Positions 26,184-34,749 of a stretch of 64,000 nucleotides of DNA are shown here, piece after piece (the first letter of the stretch is position 1; each line of letters starts with the position of its first letter). Origin of the DNA: RGIG4576 sp964613095 (GTDB taxonomy: Bacteria > Bacteroidota > Bacteroidia > Bacteroidales > Muribaculaceae); contig CAZTFX010000002.1 in the NCBI GenBank assembly GCA_964613095.1, forward strand, positions 1-64,000, read 5' to 3'. Position numbers and translations under genes: made by a program. The notes under the pieces were generated by a model that was not told where the DNA came from, did no database searches, and worked only from the letters and a program-made list of their open reading frames with translations.

Positions 26184-29100
26184 TTATTTTACTAGAACTT
26201 TTTTAGTGTAAACCTTACCATTTACAACAACTTCAACTATATACAAACCTAATGTTGAATTTACATTCAACTCAGCAACATTTGTTGCATGTGCTATCTT
26301 CATTCCCATCATGTTATAAACAGTTATTGATTTAGCGATGTCACTTACGATAATATTATTACCCTTCACCTTGATGTCTATCTCCGAATCAAATACATTT
26401 TTAACTCCCGATATACTTGTGTCGGTAATATCATAAGCACAGAGTCCACAACCGGGTACATACAAGAATATTCTTACAGTATTATTATCAATAGCAATAT
26501 AATCAACCGGAGCTTGCATAGTAGAACTATTAACAGAACCAAGTCCAGACTTTGGTAAAGTCCAAAGTAACTGCATTGAAGAGAATGACATATTATTATC
26601 GGTTGAAACCACATTGAATGTATAAGGAGTATTTTCTGTACTTGTTTCATCATCTCCATAAGAATAAACCACATATTTTTTATCATTCAATGTAAAGAAT
26701 GTACAACCATTGGCTTCTGTTCCACTAGGAGCCAATGATTTATTATCATTAAAAGAACCCTCCATTGCTCCCGTTGAGAAATTATATCTGGTCATTGGAA
26801 TAGCTCCACCATCTACAAACAATGAATTTTCATCTATTATAGTCAAACGTGGTGCTATACCGAAATTAGAACCGGAATATAAAGAAGTTACTGTACATAT
26901 TTCTTCTTTGGATTGCTTTCCGTTTTCAAAAGTCCAACGTGCTATTTTCTTTGTTCCTTTAAGACCTACATAAACCTTAAAATTACCGGTGGTTACATCT
27001 CCCCATATAGCAGCATGGTCAACGCGTTCTGCTTGATTTGTAACAATAGATGCAACTTGGGTAACTTCACCTGTTTTGGTATCTACCAAAAATACTTTAA
27101 GCGGTGTTGTGCTTGCATTCAACGACAAATTTGTTACACAAATATTACCTTTACTATCTTTTATTACATCATTACATGGATAATAACCTACTGTGGCTTC
27201 GGAACCTAGTTCCAAACGCTGAATAAATTCACCTGTATTTATACTGTATTTTCTCAAATAGGTTTTACTTCCGGAAGTGTTTTCGTCACGATCTGAAACA
27301 TAAACATAATCACCTACGGCACACATACCTCTATTATATGAACCGTTTTCTCCAAATGATATGTTAGCATAATCACTCAATATTGAACGTATCCATACAT
27401 TTTCTATATTTAATGTTCCTACTGCCGAATAAGTATTTTTATCGGTTTTCATCTCATATCCCGGTTCGTATGCACCTACTGAAATTTTTGTAATAGTAAA
27501 TGTTCTAACTTCAGAATATCCCGGAGTGATGTGCGAGCCTTTAGAAACAACTCTCCAATAGAATGTACCTATTCCAAGTATTGATGCATTTACTTCATGA
27601 GATACACTTTCTGCCAATGGTTCATATTCAATATCTTTACTATACTTTATAGAAGAAAAATCATTTTTATCGGAAATTTCAAGTGTATAATATTCAAAAT
27701 CTCCATCAACCGGATACCATAAGAAATAACAATTTTCTTCTATTTCGGCACCATTTTGAGGTTCTACAAGCTGTTGACTTGGTCCTGTAACACGAGCCGG
27801 AGATGTAAATGTTCCCGTTTCACTCACAGTTTCAAGTTTGCTAGGTTGTACAGAACGTATTCTCCAATAATATATTTTTTCACTTTCAATAATACCCAAA
27901 TCAATCGTTACAGTATTGACTTTAATATTTTTTTGTTGATAAATTACGTTAGTAAATTCTGAATTATCGGCTATTTCAATGGTATAAGTACCATTTTCAA
28001 CAGCAGTCCATGAAAAGTCGGTATTCCAAGTTGTAACAGCATTATTTATAGGAGAAACAAGTGTTACTTTTTCCGATTCTCCTTCCGGATAATTCACCAC
28101 AGCCATTTCATGTTCTTTACTATATCCGTCAAAAACACATACTATATAATAATAATTGGTTTGTTTGTCGGTAGCAACTGTATAAGAAGTGCCATACACC
28201 ACTTTTTGCAAATATTGTACATCTATTCCGTCGCCATCGGCAGCTTTTGCATTTTCAATGGCAATATTCATAGGAACAGCATATACGGTATAACGAATAA
28301 TAGAGTTACCATTGGTGGTTGCATCCCATGTAAGAGTACCATTATTATAAGCAAGATTACTTACTTTATCATAACTAGTACCCGATTTCCATGTAATCTC
28401 AGGAGAAAGAGCCGGTGTAGAATATACATCATTAACAAGATTTTTTAAACCACTCTTAAAAGTATTTGTATTATAGAAAATACTACCACAATTATTATTT
28501 TTTACGTATGTGCGGTTGTGCTTTATTTGTTTGGAAATTTCTGTTACACCCCAACCGGAATTATTAATTTTATAAGATGCCTGACTTGCATAATAATGAC
28601 ATTTTAACTTATCGGCAGCATCACTCCACCAATGTGTTAATTCTTCATATCCATTGGTTGAATGTGTTGTTTCCCAATAAAGTTGAGGTGAGATAAAATC
28701 AATTGTTCCTTCTGCCATCCATGCCAATGGATCACAATATATTTGAGCATACTGCCAATCACTTGCTGATGAACCATAAGAAGAAAGAGATGGAAGACCA
28801 TATTTGCTTGCCGATTTACTAGAAACACCGGCAGGTCCTATACCGAAACGCACATCAGGACGTAACTCTTTAATAGTATTATAACAGTCGGCAACCATAT
28901 CGTTTACGTTACGCCGACGCCAATCTCCTATGGACATAGTTGTACCACTCGCCTTATAATGACTGTAATCAGGAGCATCAGTTCCTTCGGTGGTACCTCC
29001 ACTTGGATAGAAATAGTCATCGAACAGCATACCGTCGATAGCATAATTAGTAATAATTTCCTTTATCACGTTAACAATGAGTTCTCGCGTTTCCGGAAGA

Positions 29101-29609
29101 GCCGGATTAAACGTTACATAAGTCCCGTTATCACCTGTTATAAGCATATCTTTATTTTTCCATTCAAGGTCTTTATCGGTTGACCATGTATTTGTACCAC
29201 TGGAACTCCAACGGTAAGGATTCAACCACACGTATGCTTCGATACCACGCTTGTGACACTCTTCAACAAAGAACGCTAATGGATCCCATCCCGGACTTAC
29301 ACCGCGAGTTCCGCTTATATAACTTGACCATGGTGCATATTGCGATGGATATGCTGCATCACCCATAGTACGAACATGTAAACATGTAGAAGTCATATTT
29401 AATGCTTCAAGATTATCAAGGTAAGCTATTAATTCTTTTTTTTGAGTTTCTTGTACAGAAGCAGATGTTCCTTTAGTAGAAGGCCAGTCTATGTTTGAAA
29501 CCAATGTGAGCCACGTAGAACGCATTTCACGTTTTGGATTGGCAGAATAAATATTTCCTGCTAGTAAAATTAAAGCCAATAAGGCTGTTATAATACGATT
29601 TTTGATCAT
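26184..29609 (-). CDS. Secreted GHL10/YddW-type glycosidase-like protein with T9SS-type tail
   Basis: The 1141-residue protein starts with a signal peptide ending IYSA. Residues about 27-350 match GHL10 (PF02638, formerly DUF187): REMRSTWLTLVSNIDWP, YAPWSSYISGTRGV, GIEAYVWLNPYR, IDGMLFDDYFYP and FISPQLYWE. About 370-720 are fibronectin III/Ig-like modules (LTWDATTNGNSIIRY, FSWTAVENGTYTIEI, FLWYPVDGDFEYYTL). About 740-1060 is a DUF4623-like propeller (GDYVYVSDRDENTSG). The end (ITVYNMMGMKIAHA ... YTKKVLVK) is a type-A sorting tail. A related enzyme from E. coli, DigH, cleaves denuded peptidoglycan; that role is possible here. It has a consensus promoter at 29654-29684. Confidence 0.85.
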   Translation of the reverse strand: MIKNRIITALLALILLAGNIYSANPKREMRSTWLTLVSNIDWPSTKGTSASVQETQKKELIAYLDNLEALNMTSTCLHVRTMGDAAYPSQYAPWSSYISGTRGVSPGWDPLAFFVEECHKRGIEAYVWLNPYRWSSSGTNTWSTDKDLEWKNKDMLITGDNGTYVTFNPALPETRELIVNVIKEIITNYAIDGMLFDDYFYPSGGTTEGTDAPDYSHYKASGTTMSIGDWRRRNVNDMVADCYNTIKELRPDVRFGIGPAGVSSKSASKYGLPSLSSYGSSASDWQYAQIYCDPLAWMAEGTIDFISPQLYWETTHSTNGYEELTHWWSDAADKLKCHYYASQASYKINNSGWGVTEISKQIKHNRTYVKNNNCGSIFYNTNTFKSGLKNLVNDVYSTPALSPEITWKSGTSYDKVSNLAYNNGTLTWDATTNGNSIIRYTVYAVPMNIAIENAKAADGDGIDVQYLQKVVYGTSYTVATDKQTNYYYIVCVFDGYSKEHEMAVVNYPEGESEKVTLVSPINNAVTTWNTDFSWTAVENGTYTIEIADNSEFTNVIYQQKNIKVNTVTIDLGIIESEKIYYWRIRSVQPSKLETVSETGTFTSPARVTGPSQQLVEPQNGAEIEENCYFLWYPVDGDFEYYTLEISDKNDFSSIKYSKDIEYEPLAESVSHEVNASILGIGTFYWRVVSKGSHITPGYSEVRTFTITKISVGAYEPGYEMKTDKNTYSAVGTLNIENVWIRSILSDYANISFGENGSYNRGMCAVGDYVYVSDRDENTSGSKTYLRKYSINTGEFIQRLELGSEATVGYYPCNDVIKDSKGNICVTNLSLNASTTPLKVFLVDTKTGEVTQVASIVTNQAERVDHAAIWGDVTTGNFKVYVGLKGTKKIARWTFENGKQSKEEICTVTSLYSGSNFGIAPRLTIIDENSLFVDGGAIPMTRYNFSTGAMEGSFNDNKSLAPSGTEANGCTFFTLNDKKYVVYSYGDDETSTENTPYTFNVVSTDNNMSFSSMQLLWTLPKSGLGSVNSSTMQAPVDYIAIDNNTVRIFLYVPGCGLCAYDITDTSISGVKNVFDSEIDIKVKGNNIIVSDIAKSITVYNMMGMKIAHATNVAELNVNSTLGLYIVEVVVNGKVYTKKVLVK

Positions 29610-29653
29610 AGTTTTTTATTAGTTATTATTCAGCATTAATAGTCTTAATGCAA

Positions 29654-29684
29654 CAAAGATAGTATAAAATAAGGCTTTTTCAAA
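29654..29684 (-). promoter_or_regulatory. Perfect Bacteroidota promoter for the GHL10 gene
   Basis: On the minus strand TTTG (29684-29681), a 19-base spacer and TATCTTTG (29661-29654) match the consensus exactly. The leader is about 40 bases. Confidence 0.75.
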
Positions 29685-29697
29685 ATACCCAAAATAA

Positions 29698-29726
29698 AAA
29701 GCCCAAGACTGAATGTCTTAGGCTTT
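29698..29726 (-). terminator. Terminator of gapA
   Basis: On the minus strand AAAGCCTAAGAC pairs with GTCTTGGGCTTT (one U-G wobble), followed by a run TTTTATTTT. It sits 25 bases beyond the gapA stop and just upstream of the next promoter. Confidence 0.8.
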
Positions 29727-29751
29727 AGTTTTATAGATGTTACGATTAAAA

Positions 29752-30762
29752 TTAACCGTTAACTTTCTTCATGTGAGCAATAAGTTCTAGAACTTTGTTT
29801 GAATAACCTATTTCGTTATCGTACCAAGATACAACCTTAACGAAAGTGTCAGTCAAAGCAATACCAGCCTTAGCGTCGAAGATAGAAGTGCGAGCATCTC
29901 CTAAGAAATCAGAAGAAACTACATCTTCGTCACAGTATCCAAGTACACCCTTCAATTCACCTTCAGAAGCTTCCTTCATAGCTGCACAGATTTCAGCATA
30001 AGTAGCAGGCTTAGCCAAATTAACTGTCAAGTCAACAACAGATACATCAAGAGTAGGAACACGGAAAGCCATACCTGTCAATTTACCATTAAGTTCAGGA
30101 ATAACTTTACCTACAGCCTTAGCAGCACCTGTAGAAGAAGGAATAATGTTACCAGCAGCTGCACGACCACCACGCCAGTCTTTCAAAGAAGGACCATCAA
30201 CAGTCTTTTGAGTAGCAGTAGTAGAGTGAACTGTTGTCATCAAACCATCAGCAATACCCCACTTATCGTTAAGAACCTTAGCGATAGGAGCAAGACAGTT
30301 AGTAGTACAAGAAGCGTTAGATACAAATTGAGTACCCTTTACATACTTGTCAAAGTTTACACCACAAACGAACATAGGAGTAGCATCCTTAGAAGGAGCT
30401 GACATAACTACATATTTAGCACCTGCTTCGATGTGAGCTTGAGCCTTTTCTTGAGTCAAGAATAGACCTGTTGATTCAACAACATATTCAGCTTCAACTT
30501 CATTCCACTTAAGATCAGCAGGATTACGTTCTGCAGTTACACGGATATTCTTACCATTAACGATAAGAAGGCTCTTTTCCAAATCATAATCGATTGTGCC
30601 TTCGAATTGACCGTGCATTGTGTCATACTTCAACATGTACGCCAAGTAATCTACTGGACACAAGTCATTGATACCTACGATTTCGATGTCGTTTCTTGTT
30701 TGAGCAGCACGGAATACGAATCTACCGATACGTCCGAAGCCATTAATACCTACTTTTGTCAT
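29752..30762 (-). CDS. gapA: Type I glyceraldehyde-3-phosphate dehydrogenase
   Basis: GapA oxidises glyceraldehyde-3-phosphate to 1,3-bisphosphoglycerate in glycolysis. The 336-residue protein has the NAD motif GINGFGRIGR (residues 5-14) and the active-site signature SNASCTTNCLAP with Cys152; WYDNEIGYSNKV is the conserved C-terminal helix. Codons are strongly biased, as expected for an abundant protein. It is a single-gene unit bounded by the box at 30897-30904 and the terminator at 29698-29726, with a leader of over 100 bases. Confidence 0.96.
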   Translation of the reverse strand: MTKVGINGFGRIGRFVFRAAQTRNDIEIVGINDLCPVDYLAYMLKYDTMHGQFEGTIDYDLEKSLLIVNGKNIRVTAERNPADLKWNEVEAEYVVESTGLFLTQEKAQAHIEAGAKYVVMSAPSKDATPMFVCGVNFDKYVKGTQFVSNASCTTNCLAPIAKVLNDKWGIADGLMTTVHSTTATQKTVDGPSLKDWRGGRAAAGNIIPSSTGAAKAVGKVIPELNGKLTGMAFRVPTLDVSVVDLTVNLAKPATYAEICAAMKEASEGELKGVLGYCDEDVVSSDFLGDARTSIFDAKAGIALTDTFVKVVSWYDNEIGYSNKVLELIAHMKKVNG

Positions 30763-30896
30763 TTTCTAAAATAAATTTATTTAGTTAAAATATAAGTTCC
30801 TAATTAATAGGGTTATTATTCAATCTTTTCAATTAGCTTTTTCACCTAAAACATAACAAATTAGGGCAGATTTAAATACTACACACTAATTCCATG

Positions 30897-30904
30897 CAAA
30901 AGTA
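30897..30904 (-). promoter_or_regulatory. -7 box for gapA
   Basis: The minus strand reads TACTTTTG. The start codon lies about 135 bases downstream, so the message has a fairly long AT-rich leader. Confidence 0.45.
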
Positions 30905-30960
30905 ATACTTTTTTTTTGAAAAAATACTTATGATAGTCATAAATAATGGAAATTTTTCTT

Positions 30961-30968
30961 TATTTTTG
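30961..30968 (+). promoter_or_regulatory. -7 box for mscL
   Basis: TATTTTTG lies 57 bases before the mscL ATG, back to back with the gapA promoter. Confidence 0.45.
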
Positions 30969-31025
30969 CTCATCATCTAAAATGCTGATAATTATACAAT
31001 ATAAATAAACTTTTAATTTATACTT

Positions 31026-31460
31026 ATGAGTAAATTTTTAACAGATTTCAAAAATTTTGCAATGAAAGGAAATGTTCTTGATATGGCAGTCGGTGTCATT
31101 ATCGGTGGAGCATTCGGAAAAATTGTTACTTCTCTTGTAAATGACGTTATTATGCCCGCTGTAGGACTAATTGTAGGCGGCATTAATTTTAAAGAACTAA
31201 AATGGGTTATTAAACCCGAAGTAAAAGATGCAGCCGGAACTATAATAACTCCCGAAGCAACTTTAAATTACGGAAATTTTATACAAAATACAGTTGATTT
31301 CATTATTATAGCATTCTGTATTTTTGTATTTATAAAACTTATAGGAAAACTTAATAAAAAGAAAGAAAAAACTCCTGCTGCACCGGCTCCTGCCCCAGAA
31401 CCATCAGCAGAAGAAAAATTACTTACTGAAATTCGTGACCTTTTAAAAAAAGATAAATAA
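31026..31460 (+). CDS. mscL: Large-conductance mechanosensitive channel
   Basis: MscL is a homopentameric inner-membrane valve that opens on hypo-osmotic shock. The 144-residue protein has the conserved first helix (FKNFAMKGNVLDMAVGVIIGGAFGKIV as FKNFAMKGNVLDMAVGVI plus GGAFGKIV), a periplasmic loop, a second helix (FIIIAFCIFVFIKLI) and a charged C-terminal bundle after an alanine/proline linker. The length is typical. It is a single gene followed by a terminator. Confidence 0.95.
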   Translation: MSKFLTDFKNFAMKGNVLDMAVGVIIGGAFGKIVTSLVNDVIMPAVGLIVGGINFKELKWVIKPEVKDAAGTIITPEATLNYGNFIQNTVDFIIIAFCIFVFIKLIGKLNKKKEKTPAAPAPAPEPSAEEKLLTEIRDLLKKDK

Positions 31461-31488
31461 AACTTTTAGTTTTTTATATTTTCACTTT

Positions 31489-31528
31489 AACGACATTTAC
31501 AATTTAATGTAAGTGTCGTTATTTTTTA
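31489..31528 (+). terminator. Terminator after mscL
   Basis: AACGACATTTACA (31489-31501) pairs with TGTAAGTGTCGTT (31508-31520), one wobble, followed by ATTTTTTA. Confidence 0.8.
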
Positions 31529-31562
31529 ATATTTTTGAAAAATTTCATTATAAAATAATACT

Positions 31563-31570
31563 TAACTTTG
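31563..31570 (+). promoter_or_regulatory. -7 box for the alkaline phosphatase gene
   Basis: TAACTTTG lies 37 bases before the ATG. No PhoB-like direct repeats were evident by eye. Confidence 0.45.
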
Positions 31571-31607
31571 TAGCAACTAAAATAACTAACTAAAATATAA
31601 TTAATCA

Positions 31608-32993
31608 ATGTATTCAAGAATTTTATTGTTTTTCATCTGTTTACTTTCAGTAAACAATGTATGTGCTACTTCACCTAAATATATATTTTATTTTATAGGT
31701 GATGGTATGGGATTGGGACCTATTATGGTAGCCGAAGCTTATAATCGTACTGTTCTCAACAATACAGAACATCTGCAAATGTTACAATTCCCAGTAACAT
31801 CATTAGCTACAAGTTATTCGGCTAATAGACATATTACTGATTCAGCAGCAGCAGGAACAGCTCTTTCTACTGGTAGCAAAACTAATAACTCTATGCTTGG
31901 TGTAACACCTGATAGCGTTCCTGTTTTCAGTGTAGCTAAATCACTTAAAGAAGCCGGTTACGGCATAGGTATTGCTACTACTGTGACTCTTAATGATGCT
32001 ACACCGGGAGCATTTTATGGTCATGCACCATCAAGAAAAAACTATTATGATATTGCAATGGGTATAATTGAAACCAATTATGATATATTGGCAGGTTATA
32101 CTTTACTTGGTAACAAAAACAAAGGTAAAGAAACAGGCTTATATAGTAATATAGAGAAAGCAGGATATAAAATAGTAAAAGGTAAAGAAGAATATGAAAA
32201 AAATAAAAATCATAATAAACTTATTCTTTTAAATAAACCTAATAAAGCCGGACATTGCGGATATACAGTAGATAGTTTAGGTGATGAAAATTTTAATGTT
32301 CCTTATCTTACTAAAACCTGTATAAATCATCTTAAAAAAAATAGTCCTGAAAAATTTTTCATGATGATAGAAGGTGGTAATATAGATTGGGCTGCACATT
32401 CAAATGATCCGGGTACAATAAAATCTATTTTAGATTTTGATGAAGGAGTAAAAGTAGCTTACGAATTTTATAAGCAACATCCCGATGAAACTCTTATAAT
32501 TGTTACAGCTGATCATAATACCGGAGGTATGACATTTGGAGTAAAAGGTAATAAAAGAGTAACACTTAAAAACCTTGATTATCAAAAAGTTTCTATATCT
32601 GAATTTCAATCATATTGTAAAAATTTACTTGATTCAGGTAAAAAAATAGAATGGAACGAAATGAAAAATTATATTACTAATAATTTAGGATTATATGGTT
32701 CTATAAAAGTAGATGATAAAGATGATAAATTAATGAAAGAAGCTTTTAATAATACTTTTAATAAAAAAGAAAAAGAAAACGTAGAGACTCTTTATCTTAC
32801 TTATAATTCATTTATTAATGAAGTATTTAAAGTTTTTTGTAAATATACAGGTATAGGATGGACTACTACAGGTCACACCGGTGATTTTACTCCTGTTTTT
32901 GCCATTGGTGTAGGTGCTGAAGAATTTAATGGATTAAATAATAATATTGATTTACCTAAAAAAATAGCTAAAATAGCAGGTGTAAATTTCTAA
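31608..32993 (+). CDS. Alkaline phosphatase (PhoA superfamily)
   Basis: The 461-residue protein has a signal peptide (to about residue 20) and is therefore exported. The catalytic core is visible: GDGMG with Asp32 for metal binding, HITDSAAAGTA with nucleophile Ser79, MMIEGGNIDWAAHSND with metal ligands, VTADHNTGG, and a late TGHTGDFTPVFAIG with the third-metal histidine. It should release phosphate from monoesters in the periplasm. The gene is unusually AT-rich, like its neighbours up to 35 kb. A terminator follows. Confidence 0.9.
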   Translation: MYSRILLFFICLLSVNNVCATSPKYIFYFIGDGMGLGPIMVAEAYNRTVLNNTEHLQMLQFPVTSLATSYSANRHITDSAAAGTALSTGSKTNNSMLGVTPDSVPVFSVAKSLKEAGYGIGIATTVTLNDATPGAFYGHAPSRKNYYDIAMGIIETNYDILAGYTLLGNKNKGKETGLYSNIEKAGYKIVKGKEEYEKNKNHNKLILLNKPNKAGHCGYTVDSLGDENFNVPYLTKTCINHLKKNSPEKFFMMIEGGNIDWAAHSNDPGTIKSILDFDEGVKVAYEFYKQHPDETLIIVTADHNTGGMTFGVKGNKRVTLKNLDYQKVSISEFQSYCKNLLDSGKKIEWNEMKNYITNNLGLYGSIKVDDKDDKLMKEAFNNTFNKKEKENVETLYLTYNSFINEVFKVFCKYTGIGWTTTGHTGDFTPVFAIGVGAEEFNGLNNNIDLPKKIAKIAGVNF

Positions 32994-33014
32994 TTAAAAA
33001 ATAAATCATTATAA

Positions 33015-33048
33015 ATGGGTGCATATAAATATGTACCCATTTTTTTAT
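33015..33048 (+). terminator. Terminator after the alkaline phosphatase gene
   Basis: ATGGGTGCATA (33015-33025) pairs with TATGTACCCAT (33030-33040), one wobble, followed by seven T. Confidence 0.8.
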
Positions 33049-33099
33049 TATATATTTTTATTTAACGAGAATTATAGTATATTTTTTAAATGTTTATTT

Positions 33100-33107
33100 T
33101 ATTTTTG
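33100..33107 (+). promoter_or_regulatory. -7 box for the DUF4294 gene
   Basis: TATTTTTG lies 19 bases before the ATG at 33127. It rules out the longer open frame starting at 33019. Confidence 0.5.
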
Positions 33108-33126
33108 TCCCAATATTAATTGTGGT

Positions 33127-33759
33127 ATGAAAAGACTTTTTAGTTACATATTATTATTAATAATCGGTATAAATACTATATCGGCACAAACGCTTGATTT
33201 ATCACCTGATGAATTATCTCCATTAAGAAAGGTATTTGAAGGAAAATATCATTTTATAGAAAAGGAAACAGGTGATACTCTATGTATGTATGTTTTCTAT
33301 CCTATTACTGTATATCCAAAAGAAAAATTTAAAAATAAAAAACAAGAACAATTTTATTGGAGAACAGTAAGAGATGTAAAAAAAACATTACCCTATGCAA
33401 AATTAATTTGTTCTACCTTATTGGAAACTTATGAATATATAGAAACTTTTCCTACTAAAAAAGAAAAAGAACAATATTTAAAAGAATTTGAAAAAGCAAT
33501 TTTTGAACAATATAAACCTATAATGAAAAAAATGACTAAAAGTCAAGGTAAAATGCTTATAAAACTTATTAACAGAGAAACTAATCAATCAAGTTATAAT
33601 ATTATAAAAGCATTTTTAGGTAGTTTTCGTGCAGGATTTTGGCAAACTTTCGGTCGTTTTTTTGGAGTCAATATGAAATCAGGTTATAAACCTGAAAGTG
33701 ACAAAAATGATGCTATAATCGAACGTATTTGCATTCGTATAGAGCAAGGAACATTATAA
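33127..33759 (+). CDS. DUF4294 family protein
   Basis: The 210-residue protein starts at the ATG at 33127, which gives a signal peptide (MKRLFSYILLLIIGINTISA) and sits just behind a -7 box. The mature part matches DUF4294, a Bacteroidota family: YVFYPITVYPKEKFKNKKQ, EQFYWRTVRDVKKTLPYAKL, and KLINRETNQSSYNIIKAFLG plus FWQTFGRFFG. The function is unknown; the family looks exported and lysine-rich. It is convergent with the TrmH-type gene. Confidence 0.75.
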   Translation: MKRLFSYILLLIIGINTISAQTLDLSPDELSPLRKVFEGKYHFIEKETGDTLCMYVFYPITVYPKEKFKNKKQEQFYWRTVRDVKKTLPYAKLICSTLLETYEYIETFPTKKEKEQYLKEFEKAIFEQYKPIMKKMTKSQGKMLIKLINRETNQSSYNIIKAFLGSFRAGFWQTFGRFFGVNMKSGYKPESDKNDAIIERICIRIEQGTL

Positions 33760-33769
33760 AATTATAAAA

Positions 33770-34300
33770 TTATAATTTTAAATGTTTTAAAAATTCCCAC
33801 ATTACTATACCAGCTGTTATAGACACGTTAAGTGAATGTTTTGTTCCATATTGAGGTAATTCTATGCAACAATCACTCATATCCACAACTTTTTGTTGGA
33901 CACCTTTTACTTCATTTCCAAGAATAACAGCATACTTTTCACAATCGTTGATTATAAATTGTTCAAGACTTATACTATCTTCTACTTGCTCTATACAACA
34001 TATTTTATAACCTTTGTGTCGAAGTTCATTTACACATTTGCATACATCTTCAAAATAGTACCATTGTACAGAATATTCAGCACCCAATGCAGTTTTATGT
34101 ATTTCCACACTCGGAGGACATGCTGTGATACCACACAAATAAATACTCTCTACCACAAAAGCATCAGCAGTGCGAAATATACTTCCTATATTATTAAGAC
34201 TGCGTACATCATCAAGTATAACTACAAGTGGTATTTTAGGAACATTTTTAAATTCTTCACAATTTATACGATGAAGATCAAGCATTGATTTCTTTTTCAT
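33770..34300 (-). CDS. TrmH/SpoU family RNA methyltransferase
   Basis: The 176-residue protein is the catalytic SPOUT domain without the extra N-terminal RNA-binding domain. The three family motifs are present: ILDDVRSLNNIGSIFRTADAF (motif 1, read as LDDVRSLNNIGSIFRTAD), VILGNEVKGV (motif 2) and ELPQYGTKHSLNVSITAGIV (motif 3). It should 2'-O-methylate tRNA or rRNA with S-adenosylmethionine; the target base is not predictable. Its start codon lies at the left edge of the proposed replication origin. Confidence 0.88.
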   Translation of the reverse strand: MKKKSMLDLHRINCEEFKNVPKIPLVVILDDVRSLNNIGSIFRTADAFVVESIYLCGITACPPSVEIHKTALGAEYSVQWYYFEDVCKCVNELRHKGYKICCIEQVEDSISLEQFIINDCEKYAVILGNEVKGVQQKVVDMSDCCIELPQYGTKHSLNVSITAGIVMWEFLKHLKL

Positions 34301-34749
34301 ATTTTAAACTTTTATATAGTGCAAATTTACAAAATATATAACTATTAACAACCTGTTAATAACCTGTGAAAAGCATATAATAAGTTTTCATAAACTTTTG
34401 TACTTATAATTTTGTTTTTAATATTCATCATTTTATGTATGGATTTTTTTTATAATAAAAAAAGTTAGCATTTTATTTTTAATTAACTTTACACAAGGTT
34501 TTCTACAATTATTAATAGATGAATACATAGAAAATTATTAACTTTGCACGTTATTAACAGGTTATTAATAACGTACATAATTTATTGATAATCAAAATAA
34601 ATTATTGTTGATAAACTATTAATAAGCTTTATAGATAGTTTAATAACTTAATATGCAAGAAAAAAGCAAAAAAGTTATCACTATTATTAACAACCTATTA
34701 TAACCAACATTTAAATGAATTTTTTTATAAAATAAAAAATAATTTATAT
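34301..34749. other. Putative chromosomal replication origin (oriC)
   Basis: This 449-base gap is extremely AT-rich and holds clustered related boxes. TTATTAACA occurs at 34551-34559 and 34684-34692 and inverted at 34354-34362; near matches lie at 34342-34350 (CTATTAACA) and 34535-34543 (TTATTAACT). TTATCAACA, one mismatch from the DnaA box TTATCCACA, lies inverted at 34606-34614. A 13-base inverted repeat links 34350-34362 with 34551-34563, and TATTAACAACCT is repeated at 34343-34354 and 34685-34696. Poly-A/T runs could form an unwinding element. Codon G/C bias changes sign about here and a parS site lies 23.5 kb away. dnaA itself is not in the window. The identification is an inference from these signs. 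Confidence 0.6.

Noticed and set aside
26184..29609. Frameshifted or fused gene because of its length
   Set aside because: The domain order (catalytic, fibronectin, propeller, sorting tail) is coherent and the frame is open throughout.
33019..33126. N-terminal extension of the DUF4294 protein
   Set aside because: It runs through the preceding terminator and the -7 box and is hydrophobic without pattern.
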